DNA of 64,000 bases from Oreocharis arfaki (Eukaryota > Chordata > Aves > Passeriformes > Paramythiidae). Of the stretch, positions 1 through 11,300 are shown piece after piece (position 1 is the first letter of the stretch; each line of letters opens with the position of its first letter). The position numbers and the translations under genes are program-made. Below the pieces are notes generated by a model. The model ran no database searches, was not told the origin of the DNA, and saw only the letters and a list, made by a program, of their open reading frames with translations. The stretch covers positions 62,001 through 126,000 of the forward strand of contig VZRR01009800.1 of the NCBI GenBank assembly GCA_013398015.1, written 5' to 3'.

Positions 1-60
1 TTTAAAAAAAAAGCCACCAAAAAAAAAAAAAAGAAGAAGAAGAAGAAAAAAGTTTAAGAC
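1..60. repeat. A-rich / GAA low-complexity tract
   Basis: Runs of A are interrupted by a short series of GAA units (about 32-50). It could be the decayed tail of a retroposed element that begins outside the window, but no element body is visible. Simple low-complexity DNA is the safer call. Confidence 0.8.
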
Positions 61-3000
61 AAAACTCCCTGCCTAGCTGCTAACTAGCAAGGAAGATTTA
101 GGTAGGCAGACGGATCCGCTCCTTGTAGTGTTCAGCTTGATAAATCGTGGCTTTCCTCCAAATAGAGGCAGAGTTCAGTATTTCACACCATGACAGGTTC
201 TCTCTGTACTTTGTGGATAAGGTTGCTTGGATCAGAACCAAACTTGCAGCTATTCACGGAAGGTGGTAGAGTTTCTAAAGAGGCATGTCTTTATTGTGTG
301 ACGGGGCTGCTTGCTGCAGGCAAGCTGAGCCCCCAGCCCTGTAGTGCCAGGCACTGCATAAACACAGAGAAGAGACAAGGCAGCTAGGGAAAAAAGCTGT
401 GTGGAGAAGCTGGAGAAAGTCTATGGCTGGGGTCCTGCTGCCCCGTCCTGTGTTCTGTACCCAGGGGACCAGAAGTTTCATCAAAAAGCTTCTCAGACCT
501 ATAGCAGGCAAACACAGTCATTGCAAGGGTGGTAAGAACATTCCATGTTTTCTTAATGGCTACAGTTTTTGAGATGAGGAAGATCTGATCATGAGAACTT
601 GCAGAGGGAAATTTTAGGACATCATCAAAAGCAAAGGCTGTTGTCCCAAAGCTGCGCTTCTTCACCCTTAGGGATCTGAAGTTTCTTGGTGCTGTTTCTG
701 CCACTCTTCAACTCCCCTGGATTTCATTTCACACTTGAAGCTCAGCTGTGTTTCGTCAGGACAGCGGTGGAACCCGAGGGCTGCTGGTGCTGATTTATGG
801 CTCCGAGGTGCAGAAGCCAGGTGCAGACCTTTTAATATCTGCAGGTCTGCTTTCCCCCCAGTCCAGGGCTCCCTGCAGCCAGCTCTCCCCAGGCCATGTG
901 AGGCAGGAATGTATGAGCAGCCTTCTGGGGATCTGTGCTGCATCCACCTCTCATGAGCTGGATGAATCTCACAGTTTCCTGGTATTTGCATGCCAATGCA
1001 GAAAAAACACAGAGGGTAAGGCTGGGATTTGCTGCTGAGAGTTTGAGATTTGCAAGAATGCCAGATTCAGAGATGCTCCAAAGGGCAAACAGAGGGTGAA
1101 GGCACAAAGGTTAAACAAGCAAAAATAAAAGTGTTTGCACCAAACCCTGCAAGCAAAAACCACGCAGCTAACTTCAGCTCTGAGGTGCAAGCATGAGGCT
1201 GGCTTCCCAGGATTAAAAAATATACTCTCTGCTATTTCAGACAGAGAACTAAATAAAGCCACTCCTGCTCTTCTCATCTCACATGCTAACAAAATTAATG
1301 GCAGTGGGTTTTTTGAGCCAATCACTCATTAGCCTCTTTTCCCTGCTCCCTAAACCTCCATAAACACAAGCCAAAATCCTCCCTGAGAGAGCTCAACTGC
1401 AGTCAGGTTTTGCTTCTCTCCAGGCCAGTGTGAGATTATAATGCTTCTCAAGGTGTTCCCTTCCTCATAATGAAGCTCCATCTGTTCTACAGATGGTAAA
1501 GATCACAAGAACCAGAACTAAACATCCCTCCCCCACCGAAGAGTTTTTACCTTATGGTAATGTTGCTCTTTGTTTTCCCTGCCTTTCCCAGGAGCGTGGG
1601 GACACCTCCATTGCCCCAGCCAGGCACTGTGCTGGTGGCTGCCTCTGCACAAGGAAGCCGTCATAGATTTTGTCCAGGGGAAAGGACACATATCTTTTCA
1701 CGAGGAAAAAACCTTTCCCACTGAATTTTCAGGAAACTGCACAGTGGCCACCCTTGAACACATTTCATCTCATCTGCTCTCGACTGCTGCTCGCACCAGC
1801 CCCAGCTTTGCCCCCGGCAGACACCTCCCTTTCAAGGGCAAACTGGAATATGTCACAGTAAGGACCTGGCAGGTGAGACACAAAGGGAATTCAGGAGGTC
1901 AGATCCTCAAGGATGGGAAAGAAATTCATAGGTGTTAGCTGCTAGTCTCTGTCCTACACATTTCTGTGTGCCTTTGGCTCAGGAAAAGAATTTTTTTTTT
2001 TTTTTTAATATCTGAATGAACATTTGTGCCTGTATAGAGGCCAGCAGGGCAGAGCTCCTGGGTCTGCTGCAGCCTCCAAATTTTGGCCTCTGGTGTAACC
2101 TTACTGAGCACCCAGACACTGAAGCAGAGAAAATGGAGTCATCCTCGATGATCTTGCCCTCCATACATTATCCAAATAATTAAATTCACTTAGCTAGATA
2201 AACAAGTTTTAGCTCTGAAACAGGATAACCACAGTGGTTCCTTAGACAATCCTCTAAGGCAGCTGGCAATGGACTAACTTCATTTATGTGGTTTAACATT
2301 TGCCTAGCAGAAAATACTACTACTTTTCTCTTCTTGACAGGTAGAATCCTAAGAGGTTTGACTACCACATTAACATCCAAACCACAAATGATGGGTAATC
2401 TAAAAAGCTGGATTTTCTGACACACATGCACCCTTTACATCTGCTTTCTACATCAGAGCCTGAATAAGTTCTAGTGTTGTGTTTGTATTAAATATGTGGA
2501 TTAATGGAGCTCAGCAAGAGTGCTGAATTAGCTCTTCCTGTCTCCAGTGGATTTGGACTGCAGCTCTCCATGCAGAGGCAGATGTGCAGCTCGTTATATT
2601 TTGTGTTTTGCACTTGGAAAAACTGTGGATTGGTACGAAATCAACAGTTGCCTGCTCAAAAGAAGCTATTCCGGACATCTCTTAGAACTAAGTAAATTTG
2701 GAAGTGGCAAAGTCCTACAGGGAAACATTTCGAGGCTGTTCGCTCAGACTGTAGCCCACCAACAGCGCCATCGCTCAGGGAGAACTGACCCCTTTCATGC
2801 ATAGTGAAAGACCAAAGTCCTGATCTGGGAAGATTTAATGGCACTGGGGAACCCAAACAATGAAGATATTTTGCTTCAGTGTCCTGGCTCTGTCCCAGCT
2901 CAGGTAATTATTCCCACTTATCTAAATTTCTTCCTCCATTTTCCCTGGCTTTTAGCAATTTTCTTCCTTCCCTGTCCAAAACAGCAGTTGAACAGCCCAG

Positions 3001-3779
3001 CTGGCTGCTGGATACTCACTGTCCTTTGAATCATGACTACAAGTCTCGTCTGTGAAGTTTGAAAGGCACCTTGGGACCTTAGGAATTGGGCAAAGGGGAC
3101 AAGCAGTGTGAAAGTGGTGAGTTTTGTTCCCTTTGTTATTGGTCTTGCAACTGGGAGCACTGGCAGCACAAGATCTTAGAAGCTGAAAACAGGCAAAGCA
3201 GCATTTCCCCAAGTTCAGAACTCTCTGAAGATAAAGAGAAAATCACAATGAAGTTTGCCACAACCAATTTACCCTGGCAAATACCTTGCTGAAATAATAG
3301 TGTTAGCGAATGTGCTCATGACTGAGGTGATGGTGACACCTCTGGCTACCTGGCTGTGGTGTGGAAGCCATAGGGAAGAGCTGGGCTTCAACATCACTTA
3401 GGAAGAGCCTGGAGCTACATCAAGCTCTGAACCCACAGACTGGGGCACCGCAAGTCTGGAATTGCACTGGGCTGCAGATGTTGACGCCTGCATTAGGGCC
3501 ATGGACAGGGTGACAGCAATGCCACCCCCTGGACTGAAGCTGCCTGTAGGCACAGGGACTGAGCTGAAGAAAATCTGCTGATGGGGAAAGGGAAAACCTG
3601 TCCTCCAAGCCTTCTGCAAAACTGAGCCTGCAGCTCCCTGTTCTTCAGGTTACAACAAGTCTGGGGTGACAGCCTCTCCTTTCCCTTCTTTCAAATATAG
3701 ACGAGCGTACAGGAATCACAGGATCGAGCAAGAGGGGCTTTGGCTTTGTAGCCCAACAGTTGGGAGGGACAGATCTGCA
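61..3779. other. Unannotated non-coding stretch
   Basis: I see no gene, RNA or recognisable interspersed repeat. Open frames are short and overlap on both strands. A T run lies near 1990-2006. Composition is mixed and CpG-poor, typical of vertebrate intergenic or intronic DNA. Confidence 0.6.
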
Positions 3780-3905
3780 CTGTCATGACTCATTCCCTAA
3801 AAATATCTGCATCTCTCCATTGACTGAGCAGGGAGCTCAGGGTGACCAGCTTGGTGTAGATGTGCTCTGTGGAGATGTCTGAAATTAGACGAAGTAAATC
3901 CCGTC
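3780..3905. repeat. Ancient amniote interspersed repeat fragment (copy 1)
   Basis: The stretch 3817-3850 matches 5154-5187 at 28 of 34 positions by eye and carries the CCATTGACT...GGGAGCT.AGGG pattern. Remembered amniote repeat sequences (turtle, crocodile, bird) contain a CCATTGACTTCAATGGGAGC core followed by a GCTGAGGG block. I do not know the formal family name. Boundaries are approximate. Confidence 0.45.
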
Positions 3906-5029
3906 CCCAAAGCCAGCCTGGTAGGAGGTAGTGTGGGATGGTGTAATGCAAGAGTCTACATGTGAGCTGGAAGTCTGCACTCCCACTGCCGGCTCCTGGG
4001 ATCTGGTTAACGTGGTCGGTGGAGCCTAGGAAGCGATTTGTCTCACTGTAAAGCAGACTCCTACGTCTGGTCAGTGAATCACTCTCTATACACCCACATT
4101 TCTGTGAGATGGATCCTATCCCTGAAGTTAGGAGAGATGAATCTCACCCCTAAGTCTTGTTCCTCTTTTTTGTGTCTGCTGCTGAGTTTCCAACGTGCTA
4201 TAGCACTAAATCAGCTGCTCGAGTTAGGTTTTACTTCACTTTTCCTCCATCTCCAACTAAACCACGAAAAAAACATTTTAATGCTTATTTTTCAAATTCA
4301 ATTTTGAAGCTGAAGTCAAGCTCAAAGTCTTCCAACCCTTCCCCAGTTTCAGTGAAGCCCTCCAGTATATACATGCCTCAGCAGTGCATCAGGACCTTCT
4401 TCCTACTCCAATTTCCATGTAAAGCTTTTAAAACTCTCCATTTTTACAGAGAGCTCAACCTGGCTGGCTCTTCTGGACTGCAATTGAAGTAACACACATC
4501 TTTTCACCATTTCTTCTTTCCCATCTGGATACTACGGCACATTGGAAGGGGAGAGTTTCTCTCAAACAATTGCTTGTCAGGTGCACAAATTACAGAACTA
4601 ATACAGGCTGTGATTACATTTTGTGCACGGGTTTTCAAGGCATATGATAATGAATATTAATAGAAACTATTTCTCCAGTAAATGATTATTTTCTCAATAG
4701 TTGGTGTAAATAAACCCACTTGGATACGAAACAGATTTTTTGATGTCTATATCAAACAAACACAGTGATGTATTTCCACAAGAAAGGGCACACCTGCCAG
4801 TATACAACAGCAGAAATGTAAATATTTGCAACTTTTGTGATAATTAAATCCAATCCTCCAGGCCCATCTCGCAGCATCTGAAGACAGAATTTAGGTTCAT
4901 TAGCCAACAAAGAAGGAAGTGGCACAAAACCAGATAGATTGAAATGAAACTTGAGGAATCAGCCTGAGAAGGCAGATTCTGCCTTGGCAACCTCCAGGTG
5001 CCTGTAAGGAGATGTCACAGGTGAGTTGG
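3906..5029. other. AT-rich unique stretch, possible conserved non-coding DNA
   Basis: No gene is seen. Between about 4590 and 4860 the sequence is AT-rich with several TAAT and ATTA cores and few simple repeats. Vertebrate developmental enhancers often look like this, but composition alone does not prove conservation. Confidence 0.3.
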
Positions 5030-5225
5030 GCACTCAGAAAATCATTCCCTCACAGTCAATGGAGGCAAACAAGTACCTAAGGCAGGATTTTCGCATCCGT
5101 TTTAAGTGCCTAATTTAGGATGAAATGAATCATTCGTTCCCTGGACCAGACCTCCACTGACTAGAGAGGGAGCTGAGGGTGACCAGCCAAGGTTCAGGCA
5201 GTTAGTCTGATGTACATAAGGTATA
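5030..5225. repeat. Ancient amniote interspersed repeat fragment (copy 2)
   Basis: Contains AGTCAATGGAGGC, then AGTACCTAAGGCAGGATTTT, then AGTGCCTAATTTAGG, then a 34-bp block (5154-5187) shared with 3817-3850. These phrases match the remembered old amniote repeat with GTCAATGG, TGCCTAAAT and CAGGATTTTCA blocks. The copy is heavily diverged. Confidence 0.5.
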
Positions 5226-5462
5226 ATAGCCCACCTTATAAACATATTTTTTAGAGAAAATGCAAGTTTTGCCAATTTTAAAATAAGAGAAGAGTCATAG
5301 CCCCCAAACTTTGCTTATTTATCTATTTGAGGGACTGTATCCCAGTCAACTTCATCCTCCACTCCCTTTTATTTCACTCTAGTCAGAGTATCTGGAGCTG
5401 TAGCCTCCTCTGAATTGCTTCACTTAGCAAGTAACTCTTGTGTACAGATGGAGTTACAGAAC

Positions 5463-5605
5463 TGGAGAATAGTAGAGTGGTTTGGGCTGGAGGGGACCTT
5501 AAAGACCACCTGGTTCCACCCCCCCGCCACAGTTCCACTAGCCCAGGTTGCTCAAGGCCCCATCCAACCTGGCCTTGACAGGTAATGGGGCAACAGCATC
5601 AACTT
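5463..5605 (-). mobile_element. CR1 LINE 3' fragment
   Basis: Reading the plus strand, GAGTGGTTTGGGCTGGAGGG is followed by GACCTTAAAGACCACCTGG, then CCACTAGCCCAGGTTGCTCA and CCCATCCAACCTGGCCTTGA. This is the antisense of the CR1 3' region, so the element lies on the minus strand with its 3' terminus near 5463. It covers only the terminal part; the rest is missing, which is normal for 5'-truncated LINE copies. No coding capacity remains. Confidence 0.93.
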
Positions 5606-5625
5606 TAGGAGGATATCAAGAGAAA

Positions 5626-5692
5626 AATTCATAAAGGGAAGAGAAGGCAAGGCAGGGCAAGCGAGGGAAAGGGAAGAGAAAGGAAATTTGTG
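5626..5692. repeat. Purine-rich (AG) low-complexity tract
   Basis: A nearly pure run of A and G with scattered C, built from GGGAAG, GGCAAG and AGAGAAGG variants. It follows the CR1 fragment closely but does not belong to its consensus. Confidence 0.7.
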
Positions 5693-6668
5693 TGTAAACG
5701 CCAGTGCTTTTCTGCCAAAGTGGAAGTCTTCTTCAGGAAGCAGATGTTATCCCTAAAGAGCTGTGTTTACTGAAACATTAAAAATAAAAAGGAGTTTTGA
5801 CAGATTGTTTCTGGCCTCCTACTGTTTAGTTGCAGTTGAATCTGTCAATAAAAAGTGGACAGGGGACTTGAGGGACTATCTTCAGACATCTATTCTGAGG
5901 AGATCAAAGAGAGCTTCACTGATGAATTTGCTGTCCTACTGACTCATTTTTTCAGAATTTCTAGTCACATGGAAGGGTGTTAAAAAAGATGAAGGGGTAG
6001 AAAAAAAGAACAACATGCTGCTCTTCAAAAAATTTACAAAACTTAGTCTATTACATCCTCCAAACCTGGCTTCGATATCTTTTAAAGGGAACAAATATCG
6101 AAAGAAATGAAAAAGCTGTAACAGACCTATTAGTCCTTACACTATCTATACTTCTGGGTTATGGCCTTTTTAAAGCATCTAATCATCCAGCTAAGCCACC
6201 GTGTACTCTTCTCATGCTCTCAGTGTTGCTTCTTTCCCTTTCCTTCTTTCTTTGCTGCCTCTTTGCTCCATTATCTTCTATTAGACCACAATCTCTTCAA
6301 GGCTGGAATCCTCCCTCAGCATTCGTATATGCAGGAGAGACATCTGTCATGACTGAAGCCCTGAGGTGCTGTCATGAGACACAAGCAGGATCAGGAGGAA
6401 AAGTGGGGTTTAAGAAGAGAAAATAAAAACCAGACAAACTGTGTTCATGAAGTTTTTTGTTCGATTGCATTGTTAGAGTGTCTGACGTGCTGCTCCTGGA
6501 TGCTGCATGGTCCCTTATTCTCTGTTGCCCGTATCATTACCTGGCTCAAAGAAGTATAGGGGAAAAAAAAGCAGAGTACTCTAGAGTAGGCTGCTGTTTT
6601 CCAAATGGATTCAAGAATCTCAGGCGAACTTGGCATTAAACCAATTTGTCTTCATGAGCAGAGAAGCA
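5693..6668. other. Unannotated non-coding stretch
   Basis: No gene or repeat is recognised. The overlapping short open frames around 6161-6640 have no family resemblance. Confidence 0.6.
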
Positions 6669-6734
6669 GAGCACCACGATCCCGGTTTAGCACAATGCTT
6701 GGAGCACCACGATCCCGGTTTAGCACAACGCTTG
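6669..6734. repeat. 33-bp unit in tandem, two copies
   Basis: Unit one is 6669-6701 and unit two 6702-6734, differing at one position (T to C near the end of the unit, an AATGC/AACGC difference). Each unit contains CACGATCCCGGTTTAGCACA. The near identity points to a recent local duplication or a minisatellite seed. Confidence 0.95.
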
Positions 6735-7833
6735 GACACGTGGTTTGATTTAAGCACATGAGCAGGAGCCTGAAGTGGATGGGATTAATAAGAGGTTGTG
6801 TATGCTGGGCAATATAAGGCATGTCTCGCTTGATATCACTGCAAAGTGTCACAAAGATGAGCCTTTCTGAGGGAAAACATTTCCATTCTCATCAGGTTTC
6901 TTTTCCTCGAAGTGAAGAGGAAGAATGATTGCTCTTGACTTGCTCGGACCCTGAAGTGCCTTTCACAGTCATTATGTCCCTTTTAAGAAATGCAAGTGAG
7001 GCAAATAAAAGTGAAGACTGGACCCAGAAAAGGCACTTTAATATCAGATGCCTGTCCCAACCCCACTCATGCCAACAAGACTGCTCTGTGCATACTGCTG
7101 GGTATGTAACTGGCCCTGGTTCACAGGTCTGAGTACTCCTAATTCACTTCAACAAGACCCAGCTTCTCAAAAATACAGCAGTTTATAACTATTTTCTCTC
7201 GGTGACAGCGATGGCATTAAGACTTTTAAGAGCAGCCTTCCCTACTTGAAGTGCTGAAATATGAGTTCACATGCCCCAGGTAAATGGCTTGAAATCGGCC
7301 ACTTTTCGGGAATGTAAGTTCCATGAGTCCAAAAAAAATCCTTGTTCTGCAGCCTGTTTTGGACACTTGGGTAGGGGTAGGGTGTTTTGGAGCCCTACCC
7401 TGCTTTCAGTCTTGATTATGAAGTTGATATTTAATAGTATTTTTTAAAAACGCACCATGACTCCCTGAACACAAACTCAAGTTTCAGCGGCATGATTCTA
7501 TTTTTCCCTCTGAATAGTGCAAAAGGAGGAAAAGGAGAGAAGCAACATAAAAGTGATGAAGTCAAAAGAAAAATTCAGACCCATTTCTCTGCAGTTATGT
7601 GGACAATTTGAGGAATATGTTGCTTTTTTTTGGTAGGAGAGGAATTCAGTGAGAGATCAGCCTAGGGGTTAGTGACACACACAGCACAGTTCTAATGCTG
7701 CTTAATTGCCAATACAAAAGATATTATCTCTACTAAAGCATGAACCCAAAGCTCTGATTTTCAGGAAACTGGTAGGCAAAGCTGTGGGAGGATAAAAAAA
7801 AAAAAAAAAATCCCATCTTGTTTGCTAAATCAG
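6735..7833. other. Unannotated non-coding stretch
   Basis: No gene is seen. GGGTAGGG at 7369-7376 can pair with CCCTACCC at 7393-7400 (8-bp stem, 16-nt loop). An A run fills about 7794-7810. Confidence 0.55.
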
Positions 7834-8066
7834 TTGGTGGATGTGGTAACGTAGGGACTGAACTCACCAAAAGCCATGCTGGAAATCGTACAGTCACTTT
7901 TCTCCAGGCTGAGCTCAAGACTGTGTGGTCTGTCCTGTGAAAAGTAGATGAGAAATCCAAAAATAAAACAGCTGACAGTAAGTTGCAAACCATACATATG
8001 TAAATCGTCGCTGACCCTGAGAAGAGCTGCCTCCGCAATATGATAAGGTCTGAAACTTGATTGAAA
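7834..8066 (-). pseudogene. Degenerate L2-type LINE reverse transcriptase fragment
   Basis: The minus strand encodes, in order, FQSSFRPYHIAEAALLRVSD (starting near 8066), VLFLDFSSTFHRTDHTVL in a different frame (about 7970-7916), and TISSMAFGEFSPYVT back in the first frame (about 7880-7840). These align in order with three conserved blocks of L2-clade non-LTR reverse transcriptases: FQSGFRP.HSTETALL, LLDLSAAFDTVDH.ILL and GISGTAL.WF.SYL. At least two frameshifts are needed, and the catalytic YADD-containing part is not visible, so it is a dead relic. The order of three blocks makes chance unlikely. A related clade (for example Crack or Daphne) cannot be excluded. Confidence 0.8.
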
Positions 8067-8214
8067 TTTTTCATAAAGGGCATTATTTTGGAGGAGATTC
8101 TTAAACAAGCAGAGCAGACAGATCATCAGCCTCTTTCCTCAACAGGCAGAAAAATAGGCTACTGGTGAGAGGGACTTTGGCCAAATGAATTTCTTTTGAA
8201 TTCAGACACTGAAT
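8067..8214. other. Flank of the LINE relic
   Basis: The minus-strand frame continues upstream to about 8126 with KNLLQNNALYEK, which may still belong to the LINE reverse transcriptase (the segment before the FQSGFRP block). Beyond that no similarity is visible. Confidence 0.4.
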
Positions 8215-8390
8215 TTTTTTATATCTCTTTAATGACAGCGTAGTTCTGGGGCACAATTATATAATTATTATTGTACTGATAATGCACAGGAATTTCCTTG
8301 TGTTATCACCACTGCCGTTGCAATCTAGCTGATAAAGGCCTTTCACAATGCAATATTAATAATACCAGAGTATGCTGGATGCTGGATGGC
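8215..8390. promoter_or_regulatory. Candidate conserved non-coding element (AT-rich)
   Basis: This segment is AT-rich, non-repetitive and dense in homeodomain-like TAAT/ATTA cores, with a GATAA and a TTGCAAT (C/EBP-like) site. This is inference from composition and motifs only; no conservation data are available. Confidence 0.2.
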
Positions 8391-11300
8391 GTCACTGTCC
8401 CTTATTGTGCCCTTTCAGCCTCAGTGAGATGATGGAGCAGAATGACAGACACAACTCACCCCCATGACAAATGCATTTAGGCCATCAGTATTTTTACTTT
8501 TTAATAAAGAAAAGTAAAACAACAGAAGGACTCGGAGTTTGTTCCCACATTTCTCAGCTACAAGAGGGTCTTTCAATTTTTTTTCAAGAATTCTGAGGGT
8601 TTTATATTAACTGAAAGCCAAAACTATTTCTCTCTTGCTGTCAACAGGACCAGGAGCTGGAAGGGCTTCTTCTCTGGTCCACATGTGAACAATGCTCTTG
8701 TCACTTTGAGAAGGAAGAGGAAAGCTGGGTCTTCAAAGATCCTCTGTTTATGCTGGTGCCTCTGCACTCAACGATATTCAGATCAGACCCATCTTCCTTA
8801 GATGTCTTTCTCGTGACTTCTCTTACTTCAAATCTCGGTCACCCACTTCCTTGCTGTTTTCCCAACAACTGCCCGTCTGAGCGGCTGCAGATGTTTCAGC
8901 AGCAGCGTGCTCCCTTGGAAGAAGGATCACAACAAGCTTCAAGGCTGCCCCTGCTGTGGCTGTGCTGCTCACCATGCTGTGCCAAGTGCCTCTCAACAGC
9001 TGTGGATTTTCCCTATTTCCATTCAAATATCCTGTATCTGCAGTGGGATGGGCCAGTTTGGATGGGAAAGACTGGCTGAGTTGCAAAGCTCAGTCCATCA
9101 CCTTTAATGAGCAAGTCTTGGTGCATGCACCTTCAGAGTCATCTGGGAAGCCATGGAAAGCCCATTCTTCCCATTCTTCTCTGTGCCCACAATTTTGCCT
9201 GTCTCCTAGCCCAGCAGCTGGACCTCACCTGCCCTGCTGCCATCCCTCCTACTAAATTCTATTTCACCTCTCATCAGTTGTGCCCCAAACTGCCTAAAGA
9301 TCCCTCCCAAGGAGCCTCACATCTCATCTCCCTGGTCTGGGGCAGATGCAGAAATCTCACCCCTTTTCACCATCAACCTAAACCCCTGTCAGTGTTGACT
9401 CCTTGCTCTGAAGAGAACGGATATCTTTTACCTGCCTGAGCCATTCTAACTGCTACATCTGGTTTTTTCCCTGGTCCCCCTTAGCTATCACCCTCAAAGA
9501 ACCCCAGCGGGGGAGAAGGTGGAAGATGAATGAGAGGAAACTACTCTGGGTGTGGAGGAAGAAGGACATCTCCATATCCTTGCTCACAGTCCTGCTCTGC
9601 AAATGCTCTTTTGTGTGGATTCTCTCTTCCACCCCAGGGTGGTGGGTGTTTCTGCACACTGTCCCTTTGAGTGTTTGTGTGTTGTGCTAAGTAAGCCATC
9701 TTTCCTAAATTAGCCCTGTAGCTTTTCCCCACCCTGTCTCCAGGTACATCTTCTTCCTTCCCATTTCTTTCTCCCACCTACAATGAGAGAACAGTCCTGA
9801 TTTAGTAGTCTCTGTGCTTCTGCCTGTGGGAGTGTGTGTAGGGCTCACAAATGGAAAGGACAACTCCAAAGCACAAGTATTCCGCTGTTTTTGGGCCAAG
9901 ACTGGCAGAGGAGAAGGAAGCAGGGTTGCTTTCAGGTTCAGCTGAGGCCAAGCAGATCTCAATTAATCTCCTGTTCACGGCAAGGGCTGCAGCATCTGTT
10001 GGATACACAGAGCTTCCCTTAGCTTTCCAGAAAAACAGGCTGTCCTGAGTCCCTCCTGTGCTCGCCTTAGCTCCAAGCAGCCTCGCCTGCCCTCACAAGA
10101 ACCAGTGACCTTATAAATCCCAACCACGCTTGCAATGGTGGGATGTTCCAAAACGACTCTCTTCAGCTGTGCTTGGCAAGAAAAGAGGGAGCTGGGGATG
10201 CCATGGGTGCTGCATCCAGCCACCTGAGTGACTAGCCCAGGTACACCTGAACAGAACTGTGGATCTCTGTTTTCCACACCAATATTCATGAAGCTTAACT
10301 CACACACGCAGATCATGGTTCTCAGCAGTGTCCGTGACCACACACTGCACTGAACTGTTATCCAGATCTGCTCAATATTCTGGCAACTCTATTTTTAACT
10401 CTATTTTTTACAAACTCTGCAAAAATATACAGGAGAAGTCAGACTGTGCATTGGTTATGGTGTAGAACTTCCCCTGGTAACCCCAGTACCAAGACTCAGC
10501 TGATGCTCTAAAGAATCAGTGCCAGGCTCCTTCAGAGTAAGACCTGTACCTGCCTTCAGACAGGAATTAGATTCACAGTCTATGAATTTATACAGGCAAT
10601 GAAAAGGAAAAAACTCTAAAATAACCTGCTCACTGTAAAAAGACTTGAAGAAATTTCCAATGAAAGCATTTCCAGGTGGAGCATAGCTTGGAATCAGTTT
10701 TTATAACAACTAGCATCGGGGTAGTAGACATTTAACACCCACAAGAATTTAAAGGAGTTGTTTTATCTGCTGGAAGAAAACTGCACTATTCCACCAGTGT
10801 GATCAAACAGACTGAAATTTATAGGATGAAGGAAGAAAGCTATTTGAATTGGATCAAAACCATCTAAAAGCTCAAAAGGGTTGTATGTACAAGACATACA
10901 GGAACAGGACATGCCAAGATCTGAGTTTTGATGCTTTGTGTCAAGCGATGTGAGACTGGAATCTTGACATAAGTCCTTTTTTTAAATTCAGTATTTTGTT
11001 CACAAGTGTATCTATAGCTTGTGCCTGTAATCCAGTAATGTATTCAAGTAACATCAGTGTAAGAGGGTTTATAACAAAACACTTAACTATTAAATCCCCA
11101 TTGTCTCCAGACAAACCTCCAAAATCCTTATCAAATTCAGTGCCTATTGTACAGCATATGTAAGAATAATAGAACTTCTTTCACCCTGGCTTCAGGTAAC
11201 TGCCCAGACTTTAAATCTGAGACTCATTTATTTATTACCTCTAGGTAGACATATTAAGCCCATTGCTATTCTCATTAACAATCAGTGGTTTCCCTGTACA

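Noticed and set aside
7369..7400. GGGTAGGG / CCCTACCC inverted repeat, considered as a terminator or regulatory hairpin
   Set aside because: An 8-bp stem with a 16-nt loop in a vertebrate setting is expected by chance and has no supporting context.
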